Below, piece by piece: positions 58,448 to 64,000 of a stretch of 64,000 bases of DNA. Below the pieces are notes generated by a model. The model saw nothing but the letters and a program-made list of their open reading frames with translations. It did no database searches and had not been told where the DNA came from. Made by a program: the position numbers and the translations under genes. Source of the stretch: Chthonomonas sp. UBA2362 (lineage in GTDB: Bacteria; Armatimonadota; Fimbriimonadia; Fimbriimonadales; Fimbriimonadaceae); NCBI GenBank assembly GCA_002344135.1, contig DDTO01000002.1, forward strand, positions 736,478 to 800,477, in the 5' to 3' direction. The stretch's first letter is position 1. Each line of letters starts with the position of its first letter.

Positions 58448-59713
58448 GTGGTAGACGCGACTCTACCAAGCAAGGCGCAGCCCCTTCGGATCCTCTTCTT
58501 GGACCTGAACGCTTACTTCGCCTCGTGCGAACAGCAGCAGGAGCCGGATCTGCGCGACCGGCCGATTGCGGTCGTGCCGATGATGGCCGACACCACGTTC
58601 GTCATCGCCGCGTCGTACGAAGCGAAGGCGTTCGGCATCAAGACCGGTACACGGGTCTCGGATGCAAAGGTCCTTTGCCCCGATCTGGTGCTCGTGCAGG
58701 CTCGGCCGCCGCTGTATGTGCACTTCCATCAGCGCATCCTCGAGGTGGCGGAGACGGTGCTGCCGATCGAGAAAGTGTGCAGCGTGGACGAAATGCGCTT
58801 CCGGTTGATCGGGGAGGAGCGGGAGCCGGAGAAGGCCACGGCGCTGGCACTGCGCATGAAGCAGGCCCTGCGCGATGGGGTCGGCGAGCGGATGACGTGC
58901 AGCGTCGGGATCGCCCCGAACGCCTTTCTGGCCAAACTCGCCACCGATTTGCAGAAACCCGACGGCCTCGTGGTGATCCAGGGGCACGAACTGCCGGACC
59001 GCCTCCGGGGGCTCCCCCTGACCGAGTTTTGCGGGATCAACCGCCGAATGAAGGTACGGCTCGAAGCGGCAGGTATCTTCAGTTCTGACGACCTGGTCGA
59101 CGCCTCGCCGAGCGAGCTGGTCCGGGCGTTCGGCTCGATCGTCGGCCAGCGGTGGTGGTACTGGCTGCGCGGCCACGACGTCCAGGCACCCGAGAACGAG
59201 CGCAAGTCGCTCGGCCATTCCCACGTGCTCCCGCCGAACCTGCGAACCGACACCGGGGCACGGGACGTGCTCTTGCGGCTGGCGGTGAAGGCCACCGCGA
59301 GGCTGCGAGCGAACGACCTCTGGGCCTGCGCGATGACGGTCTACGTCAGCGGTCACAAGCGGGATTGGCAGGCGCATTCGCGCCTACCGCCGACTCAGGA
59401 CACTATCACGGTGACCCAGCGGTTGCTCGAGCTGTGGGAGAAGCGCGACTTCGATATGCCCAAGACGGTCGGAATGACCTTCACCGACTTAGCCCAGCCC
59501 GAGGAAGTCACCCCGAGCCTTTTCGATCCGACGCTCGACCGGAGCCTCCTCAACCGCGCCGTGGATGCCGTGAACCAGAAGTTCGGCAAGAACAAGGTGT
59601 TTCTGGCGGGCATCCACACGACCCGAGAGGCGGCGGCGGAGAAGATCGCCTTCGACAAGACCTGGCTCTTCAGCGAGGGGAAAGGCGACAACCAGTGGGT
59701 CGATGACGACTAG
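58448..59713 (+). CDS. Y-family translesion DNA polymerase
   Basis: The 421-aa polymerase has the palm residues Asp19 in FLDLNAYFASCEQQ and Asp114-Glu115 in CSVDEM. The DLNAYFASCE form, with Asn for the second acid, is closer to UmuC (DVNAFYASCE) than to DinB, whereas CSVGIAPNAFLAKLATDLQK (shortened) is DinB-like. A little-finger domain (KSLGHSHVLPPNLR) and a ~90-residue C-terminus follow. It probably bypasses lesions. The start is GTG 58448 behind a perfect -10. No LexA box or umuD was seen. Confidence 0.9.
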   Translation: MVDATLPSKAQPLRILFLDLNAYFASCEQQQEPDLRDRPIAVVPMMADTTFVIAASYEAKAFGIKTGTRVSDAKVLCPDLVLVQARPPLYVHFHQRILEVAETVLPIEKVCSVDEMRFRLIGEEREPEKATALALRMKQALRDGVGERMTCSVGIAPNAFLAKLATDLQKPDGLVVIQGHELPDRLRGLPLTEFCGINRRMKVRLEAAGIFSSDDLVDASPSELVRAFGSIVGQRWWYWLRGHDVQAPENERKSLGHSHVLPPNLRTDTGARDVLLRLAVKATARLRANDLWACAMTVYVSGHKRDWQAHSRLPPTQDTITVTQRLLELWEKRDFDMPKTVGMTFTDLAQPEEVTPSLFDPTLDRSLLNRAVDAVNQKFGKNKVFLAGIHTTREAAAEKIAFDKTWLFSEGKGDNQWVDDD

Positions 59714-60174
59714 CTCAGCATCTGCTTGATTTCTTCCGGATTCATCTCGGGCGGGTTGGCGATTACCATGCCGATCGACCAGTGGTGGCCGCTGGGGTCT
59801 ACGATCACGGCGAAGCGATCTCCCCAGAACTGGTCGGCGGGCTCCATCAGTCCCGTTGCCCCCGAGGCCACGGCTCGAGCATAGAATTCATCGAGCCCTT
59901 GGGCCAATTGGATGTGGATGGTGGTCGACGTCTGACCGGTGGTGGCCGGCGCGAACTTGCCGAACTGGGGGAACTCGTCGTTGACGAAGAACTGAGACCC
60001 GCCGATCTTCAGCGCGCCATGCATGATAAGGTCGGTATCCGGCACGTGGTGGATGCCGATCACCTCGGCGCCGAAGGCCTTTTGGTAGAAATCGACCATC
60101 TTGTTGCCGTCTTTGACGGTTAGGTACGGGGTCAGGGCCTGTGCCCCTTCGGGCAGTCCATCAAAGGAAATCAT
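59710..60174 (-). CDS. VOC family (PhnB/glyoxalase-like) protein
   Basis: The 154-aa protein has two beta-alpha-beta-beta-beta units (ALTPYLTVKDGNKMVDFYQKAF shortened, IVDPSGHHWSIG) typical of the 3-demethylubiquinone/PhnB group of the vicinal oxygen chelate superfamily. His in HHWS and an earlier Glu or Gln are candidate metal ligands. No specific reaction can be named. GAGGTG lies 6 nt before the ATG. Its stop overlaps the polymerase gene by 4 bp. Confidence 0.88.
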   Translation of the reverse strand: MISFDGLPEGAQALTPYLTVKDGNKMVDFYQKAFGAEVIGIHHVPDTDLIMHGALKIGGSQFFVNDEFPQFGKFAPATTGQTSTTIHIQLAQGLDEFYARAVASGATGLMEPADQFWGDRFAVIVDPSGHHWSIGMVIANPPEMNPEEIKQMLS

Positions 60175-60238
60175 GATTTCACCTCGTGGGCACTTTACCT
60201 AGCGGGGACTGCTACGGCGCGGTCAAAATGGACCCTCT

Positions 60239-60810
60239 ATGACCAAGGGCAGGCTCGAAGCCTTCAGCGACGGGGTTCTGGCGATCGTGATCACGATTAT
60301 GGTGCTGGAGCTCAAGGTGCCCCACAGCGCGGAACTCGAAGCGCTGAAGCCACTTTGGCCAGTCGCTCTGAGCTACCTCCTCAGTTTCGTGTACCTCGCG
60401 ATCTACTGGAACAACCACCACCACCTCCTTCAGCGCACGCATCACGTGAACGGAAACGTTCTTTGGGCGAACATGCACCTGTTGTTCTGGCTCTCCCTAG
60501 TACCGTTTACCACGGCATGGATGGGGGAAAACGGCTTGTCGAGCGCGCCCGTGGCGTTGTACGGGGGAATCTTGCTCTTTGCCGGGGTCGCGTACTTCAT
60601 CCTCACCCAGGCGATCATCAGCGCAGACGGCCCCGAGTCTGCCGTCGCCAAGGCGGTGGGACGCGATGTCAAGGGCAAGGCGTCATTGGCCTCTACGCGC
60701 TGGCCATCGCGGCGGCGTTTTGGGAACCGGTCGTGTCCTGCGCCATCTATGCCGGTGTCGGGCTGATGTGGCTCGTGCCGGACCGGCGGATGGCGCGGGT
60801 GGACGCATAG
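60239..60810 (+). pseudogene. TMEM175/DUF1211-like potassium channel gene with a frameshift
   Basis: The first frame (60239-60766) starts TKGRLEAFSDGVLAIVITIM, the TMEM175 signature (FSDGVxAI), with four helices and WNNHHHLLQR, then loses sense after GRDVKGKA. The expected continuation LYALAIAAAFWEPVVSCAIYAG (shortened) and LMWLVPDRRM lies in another frame that ends at 60810. A single missing base near 60680-60690 reconciles them. Either the channel is inactivated, or there is an error in the sequence. The joined protein would be ~190 aa, normal for bacterial members. Confidence 0.75.
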
Positions 60811-60839
60811 TTACGAAAAGCGAACCCCGCAATCCGCGT

Positions 60840-60988
60840 CCTTGATGCGGCCACCGGACCCCCTCCCTAACCCTCCCCCGCGCGGCGGGAGAGGGAACCG
60901 GAAGAACACCTCTCCACGAAGCGGGGAGGTCGGTGAACGAAGCGAACCGGGAGGGGCAAGAGGGGAGCAGCCTCGATGCGGTCACCGG
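60840..60988 (+). repeat. MITE-like intergenic repeat flanked by imperfect direct repeats
   Basis: An 18-bp unit, CCTTGATGCGGCCACCGG at 60840-60857, recurs as CCTCGATGCGGTCACCGG at 60971-60988 (16 of 18 identical). Between them are short inverted repeats (CCCTCCC...GGGAGAGGG, ACCTCTCC...GGGGAGGT) of the kind found in widespread CCCTCxCCC intergenic elements. No ORF is present. Confidence 0.6.
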
Positions 60989-61005
60989 GACGGCGAAACT
61001 GCGCC

Positions 61006-61518
61006 CTACTGCTGCCGTGCCTCGTAGAGGAACCAGATTCGACGCTGGGTTTCATCCAGGTAAACCTCGAGGATGCTGGTGGTGGCCTTGTCGCCGGCCT
61101 TTTCGGCGGCCTCGTGTACTTCTCGCAAGTGACGCTCAAGGGTCAGGTTATCGGCTTCCAGGCGAGCGAGCATGTCCTCGGCAGCGACGAACGCGTCGTT
61201 ATCGTCCTCGATGCGGGTGAGGGCTCCAATGTGACCGATACTGCGGATGGTGGTTCCCCCGACCTTGCGCGCTCGCTCGGCGAGGACGTCGATCATCGCA
61301 AAGAGCTGGTCGGCTTGTTCGTCGAACAGTAGATGGAGGTCACGGAATCTGGGGCCGCTGAGGTGCCAATGGAAGTTCTTCGTCTTAACATACAAAGCGA
61401 AGACGTCGGCCGTGAGTCCGGCCAAGGCAGTCGTGACTTGGTGGGCTTCGTTCTTGTCGAAGTTGGAAGGCGTTGCCAGTTCAGCAGGGGCGGGGAACTC
61501 TTTGGTCAGTGTAGACAT
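61006..61518 (-). CDS. dps: Dps family DNA-binding ferritin-like protein
   Basis: The 170-aa protein has the Dps four-helix bundle and the intersubunit ferroxidase ligands in KTKNFHWHLSGPRFRDLHLL (shortened; His50, His62) and DEQADQLFAMIDVLAER (Asp66, Glu67 region). It oxidises Fe(II) with peroxide and protects DNA in starvation. CAAAAT ends 6 nt upstream; an AGGGG lies in the same gap, so the start mode is ambiguous. The repeat element ends 17 bp after its stop. Confidence 0.95.
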   Translation of the reverse strand: MSTLTKEFPAPAELATPSNFDKNEAHQVTTALAGLTADVFALYVKTKNFHWHLSGPRFRDLHLLFDEQADQLFAMIDVLAERARKVGGTTIRSIGHIGALTRIEDDNDAFVAAEDMLARLEADNLTLERHLREVHEAAEKAGDKATTSILEVYLDETQRRIWFLYEARQQ

Positions 61519-61524
61519 ACCCCT

Positions 61525-61530
61525 ATTTTG
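61525..61530 (-). promoter_or_regulatory. -10 box CAAAAT of dps
   Basis: CAAAAT on the minus strand ends 6 nt before ATG 61518. The AGGGG between them could equally be a close ribosome binding site. Confidence 0.35.
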
Positions 61531-61539
61531 AACGATGGC

Positions 61540-61821
61540 CTACTCGTCGGGGACGAACCAAATGCTGTTGTCGCCCGGATTCACGAACAGCCGCCCCGGC
61601 GGCAAGAGCCGGCCGAAGCCCTGCACCGGAGGAGGCGGGAAGCCGACGAACTCCATGACGGTGCTGATCTCGGGCGAGAGGAGCGATCGGCCCTCCAGCA
61701 GGGCGACTACCGCCCAGGGGTCGGCATGCCGGACAGCGATCCGAATGGGCTTCTTCGTCTGCTGGGCAGCGCCGGCGAGGACGGCGGCAAGGATGAGCAA
61801 CAGGACGAGAACGCGCTTCAT
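61540..61821 (-). CDS. Small exported protein, 93 aa
   Basis: A signal peptide (VLVLLLILAAVLAGAAQQ) is followed by ~70 residues with KPIRIAVRHADPWAVVALLEG and PPGRLFVNPGDNSIWFVPD. The IAVRHADPWAVVALL segment is reminiscent of the small secretin/STN-like domain (helix after a beta strand), but the match is weak. No function is assigned. It follows atpC by 30 bp, on the same strand. Confidence 0.6.
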   Translation of the reverse strand: MKRVLVLLLILAAVLAGAAQQTKKPIRIAVRHADPWAVVALLEGRSLLSPEISTVMEFVGFPPPPVQGFGRLLPPGRLFVNPGDNSIWFVPDE

Positions 61822-61851
61822 ACCGCGTAGACGTCCCAGAGGCGGTGTGGG

Positions 61852-62256
61852 TTACCGCTTGGCGGCTTTGAGTCGGTTCATCGCGCGGTCGAGTTCCTCG
61901 ACGGCTTCGGCTTGCGTGAGGGTGGAGTCCTCTCCTCGGAGGGCCTTTCGCGCCTGTTCGACCATCTGCTCGGCTTCGGCGATGTCGATCTCGGTGGCTC
62001 GCTCGGCGGTGTCGGCCAGGACGATCGCGGCGCCCTCGCTCACTTCGAGGAACCCTCCGCCAATCGCGACGAAGTTCCGCTGATTGGTCGAGTCCATGTA
62101 CTCGATCAAGCCCGTCTTCAGCGCGGCGATCATCGGTTCGTGCCCATGGAGGATGCCGAAGTATCCCGCCACGCCCGGGGCGATCAGGGACGTGACCTGA
62201 TCCTCGACCACAGTGCGGTCGGGGGCGACGACGGACAGTTTGAAGGCCTGGGGCAC
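61852..62256 (-). CDS. atpC: F1F0 ATP synthase epsilon subunit (isolated copy)
   Basis: This 134-aa protein has the epsilon beta-sandwich (FKLSVVAPDRTVVEDQVTSL, APGVAGYFGILHGHEPMIAAL) and the C-terminal helical hairpin. It is part of the central stalk and controls ATPase activity. Normally atpC follows atpD at the end of the atp operon; here an unrelated membrane protein gene precedes it and a small exported protein gene follows. GTG 62256 has no Shine-Dalgarno but TAAAAT ends 6 nt upstream. Confidence 0.95.
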   Translation of the reverse strand: MPQAFKLSVVAPDRTVVEDQVTSLIAPGVAGYFGILHGHEPMIAALKTGLIEYMDSTNQRNFVAIGGGFLEVSEGAAIVLADTAERATEIDIAEAEQMVEQARKALRGEDSTLTQAEAVEELDRAMNRLKAAKR

Positions 62257-62262
62257 GAACGG

Positions 62263-62268
62263 ATTTTA
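62263..62268 (-). promoter_or_regulatory. -10 box TAAAAT of atpC
   Basis: TAAAAT on the minus strand ends 6 nt before GTG 62256. It lies in a 24-bp spacer after the upstream membrane protein gene, so atpC probably has its own promoter. Confidence 0.55.
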
Positions 62269-62280
62269 CCCGAAGGTCCG

Positions 62281-62667
62281 CTACGAACCGGCGGGCGGGG
62301 CCTTGATGAACAGGCTGGCCACGTAGAGTGCCACACCTAGGAAGGCGAGGCCGAGAAAGACGCGCACCCAGCCCTTGATGAGCTCGGTCCGGTCTGCGCG
62401 GCGGCGCTCTTCGAGGGTCGCTTGCTTGACCAGTTCTTGGCGCTGGGGAGTGGGAGGATACTTGGCGGCCTCCGGCCAAAGGGAGAGCGCGTGACCGAGT
62501 TGACCGGGCGATGGATCGTGCTCGAGGGCCACCCGCAGGGTGCGAACGGTCTCGCGGCTCATGGCCACTTGCCGGGCCAGCAGATGACCCAGGCCTGCCA
62601 TTACGAGAAATGCCAGGGCGGCGAAACCCCCGATGGGGCCGGCGACTTCTAAGATCTTCTCGACCAT
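62281..62667 (-). CDS. Two-helix membrane protein of unknown function
   Basis: The 128-aa protein has an N-terminal helix (GGFAALAFLVMAGLGHLLA), a ~65-residue soluble middle (EHDPSPGQLGHALSLWPEAA) and a C-terminal helix (VFLGLAFLGVALYVASLFI). No family was recognised. The ATG lies in the 3' arm of a 12-bp palindrome. It precedes atpC by 24 bp, and both may be cotranscribed. Confidence 0.6.
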   Translation of the reverse strand: MVEKILEVAGPIGGFAALAFLVMAGLGHLLARQVAMSRETVRTLRVALEHDPSPGQLGHALSLWPEAAKYPPTPQRQELVKQATLEERRRADRTELIKGWVRVFLGLAFLGVALYVASLFIKAPPAGS

Positions 62668-62692
62668 CCTGGGCTACTTTAGCCCAGGATGG
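62664..62692 (-). promoter_or_regulatory. 12-bp palindrome over a start codon; TAAAGT in its loop
   Basis: CCATCCTGGGCT-ACTTT-AGCCCAGGATGG is a perfect palindrome with a 5-nt loop. On the minus strand the second arm contains the start codon of the 128-aa gene, and TAAAGT spans loop and arm 8 nt before that codon. It is either a hairpin that hides the start codon or an operator around a -10 box. Confidence 0.6.
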
Positions 62693-62715
62693 CATCGCTC
62701 GCGCACTTTATCGAG

Positions 62716-62922
62716 CTACTTTCGGGCGACAGCCGGCATTTGTTCGCCACCGATGGACATCCCATCCGGTGTGTTGGCGTGGGTCTCCAGGGCTTCGAAC
62801 TTCCCACCGATGCTGTAGGGTGTCGTGCCGCCGACGTCGAGGGTCCGGATTCCGGACCACGAGGCGAAGCCGCCAGTAAGGAGCGCCAAGGCAATGGCGC
62901 CGAGGATCAGTTTCTTCTTCAT
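62716..62922 (-). CDS. Small exported protein, 68 aa
   Basis: The product has a signal or anchor (KKKLILGAIALALLTGGFASW) of 21 residues written here in part, followed by RTLDVGGTTPYSIGGKFEAL and TPDGMSIGGEQMP. No function is assigned. ATG 62922 was chosen over an upstream start because GGAG lies ~10 nt upstream. It sits between the membrane protein and the pseudopilin gene on the same strand. Confidence 0.5.
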   Translation of the reverse strand: MKKKLILGAIALALLTGGFASWSGIRTLDVGGTTPYSIGGKFEALETHANTPDGMSIGGEQMPAVARK

Positions 62923-62965
62923 CTTCGAGAACTCCGTTTCTCTCCGCAAGGTGTAATCAGGCGCT

Positions 62966-63721
62966 TCAGTCAGTGCTGCAGCGATAGTGAACCAGCCACT
63001 TCAGGCCGGCTGCGTTGGCGTCGACCACACAGTGGCACCAGTCCATGATGCTCGGCGCGCGGTTGGGGACGAGCTGCTCGATGGGATACCAGCGGGCATG
63101 CCCATCGACCAAGGCGACGTTCGTGCCGCGATTGTGGCGATCCGAGAGCACGGCGCCGACACCGTTGATCACGATCGGGACTCCGCATTGCCCTTCGCGA
63201 GGGTTCCACGCGTTCGTGATGTAGCCGCGATAGCCGAGGCGATGGTCTCCGGGCATGCTGTCGGCGAGGAGGACGTTTTTGGCGGGCTTCTCGATCTCGC
63301 TCTCGTTGATCCGGATCGGCTCTCCGCCCCAAATCCAGAGGCCGAAGTTCGTGTTCAGGCCGAGCGAGGGCCAGCCGCGTTGCCCCCAGAGGGCGCCGAA
63401 CTTCGTCTCTTGAGACGCAGAGGGGCAGACGTGCACCCCCTCCGACTTGAGGTAGGGCGAGACCATGCCGGTCCAGATCGGGGTGGTGTCCCCCTGCCGG
63501 TACCAGGTGTCCTGCACGTAGCCAGGGAAGGTGCCGTGCTCGTCTTCCGTGTACATGAGGACGGCAAAGGTGAGTTGGCGCTGATTGGAGAGGCAGACCG
63601 TCTTATGTGCGGCTCGCCTCGCCTGCGCGAGGGCCGGGAACAGGATGGAGGCCAGGATCGTGATGATCGCGAGCACCACCAGCAGTTCGACCAGCGTGAA
63701 TGCCTTGCTCTTTCTTTCCAT
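62966..63721 (-). CDS. DUF1559-type pseudopilin with H-X9-DG motif
   Basis: The 251-aa protein has a prepilin leader (MERKSKA) before FTLVELLVVLAIITILASIL, with the +5 Glu. Helix continuation LAQARRAAHKTVCLSNQRQL and the end RHNRGTNVALVDGHARW carry the H-X9-DG motif. Hundreds of such genes can occur in one Planctomycetota or Armatimonadota genome. ATG 63721 has GGGAG 7 nt upstream. Individual roles are unknown. Confidence 0.92.
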   Translation of the reverse strand: MERKSKAFTLVELLVVLAIITILASILFPALAQARRAAHKTVCLSNQRQLTFAVLMYTEDEHGTFPGYVQDTWYRQGDTTPIWTGMVSPYLKSEGVHVCPSASQETKFGALWGQRGWPSLGLNTNFGLWIWGGEPIRINESEIEKPAKNVLLADSMPGDHRLGYRGYITNAWNPREGQCGVPIVINGVGAVLSDRHNRGTNVALVDGHARWYPIEQLVPNRAPSIMDWCHCVVDANAAGLKWLVHYRCSTD

Positions 63722-63933
63722 GATGCGCTCCCATACGGCGATAGCAGTGCCGATCGATTGTCGGAGCGTCACGCTCATGGCCTGGGCGCCTCAGCCCGGC
63801 AAACGGTCACACAAGAGGGATTGTTTGCAGGTTTGCCCGTGAACTTTAGTGTTTTTTCTCGGACGCACCGATTGTTCAGGTGCTGCGAAGGCTCCCGAAC
63901 GTTGCAGGACCGGGACCCAGGAAGACGCCTTGG

Positions 63934-63939
63934 TATACT
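63934..63939 (+). promoter_or_regulatory. Extended -10 of tRNA-Ala (TGG-TATACT)
   Basis: TATACT preceded by TGG lies 14 nt before the tRNA 5' end. No -35 consensus is seen at 16-18 bp. The 232 bp between the pseudopilin start and the tRNA hold nothing else recognisable. Confidence 0.55.
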
Positions 63940-63953
63940 CCTCGTCGGTACGT

Positions 63954-64000
63954 GGGGGCTTAGCTCAGTGGGAGAGCGCCTGCTTTGCAAGCAGGATGTC
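63954..64000 (+). tRNA. tRNA-Ala (anticodon TGC), 5' part, truncated by the window
   Basis: GGGGGCTTAGCTCAGTGGGA starts a canonical tRNA-Ala with D-arm, and the anticodon arm CCTGCTTTGCAAGCAGG gives anticodon TGC. The variable and T-arms lie beyond the window. Confidence 0.92.

Noticed and set aside
63902..63907. TTGCAG as a -35 element for tRNA-Ala
   Set aside because: It is 26 bp from the -10 box, well outside the usual 16-18 bp.
1..64000. CRISPR array, integrase, transposase, prophage or known defence system
   Set aside because: No regularly spaced repeats, DDE or tyrosine/serine recombinase, phage structural gene or defence domain was seen in any frame.

Overview
The window is about 62-65% GC by eye and gene-dense. 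Several traits together suggest an Armatimonadota (Fimbriimonadia-like) bacterium: prepilin-type proteins with the H-X9-DG motif, a dockerin-like repeat remnant, a PEP-CTERM protein, a flagellin, an exopolysaccharide locus and a DAHP synthase with an N-terminal regulatory domain. The phylum is an inference; no rRNA gene is present to settle it.

Layout. 0-7.7 kb (minus): a truncated glycine C-acetyltransferase-like gene, a dienelactone hydrolase lipoprotein, an aminopropyltransferase, an unknown protein, a DUF4870 protein, a GT-C type glycosyltransferase and an isolated nuoL. 7.7-9.1 kb: a frameshifted gene beside a pseudopilin. 9.1-13.5 kb: apt and a three-gene polysaccharide locus (Wzz/GumC-like, Wzy-like, methyltransferase). 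13.7-20.1 kb: aroF, a Tat phosphoesterase, and gpsA-rnhB-yraN-phyH-udg facing a sugar isomerase and a degenerate receiver protein across a 34-bp divergent promoter. 20.1-28 kb: an intrinsic terminator, flagellin behind a sigma-54-like site, a GGDEF cyclase, an ABC-2 exporter with a TPR partner, a PEP-CTERM protein behind a near-consensus sigma-54 promoter, and a two-gene unit encoding an Asn/Trp/Pro-rich small protein. 28-39.8 kb: M28 peptidase, trmD-rplS-lepB, a tRNA with CAT anticodon, dnaG, nitrilase, nrnA-truB-DUF2752, and mutM-nudix. 39.8-49 kb: an AfsR-type regulator with a GAF histidine kinase, tRNA-Gln, a MacB-like ABC pair, a DsbA-RibD fusion and a DUF2330 protein. 49.1-56.1 kb: a Cus/Czc-type metal efflux operon that is visibly GC-richer than its surroundings. 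56.2-64 kb: a dockerin gene remnant, a lipoprotein, a Y-family polymerase, a VOC protein, a frameshifted TMEM175-like channel, a repeat element, dps, an isolated atpC, a pseudopilin and the start of tRNA-Ala.

How it works together. Housekeeping genes are tightly packed, with 4-bp ATGA/GTGA overlaps within operons and 4-65 bp tail-to-tail overlaps between convergent genes. Translation starts fall into two classes. Some genes have a clear Shine-Dalgarno sequence. At least a dozen others have none, but carry a TANNNT-like -10 box that ends 5-8 nt before the start codon, as expected for leaderless mRNAs. I see no CRISPR array, integrase, transposase or recognised defence system. The most notable items are this start architecture, the sigma-54/PEP-CTERM pairing, the efflux operon with its hairpin over the outer-membrane-protein gene's ribosome binding site, two protein fusions, and a formamidopyrimidine-DNA glycosylase that has lost its zinc finger cysteines.
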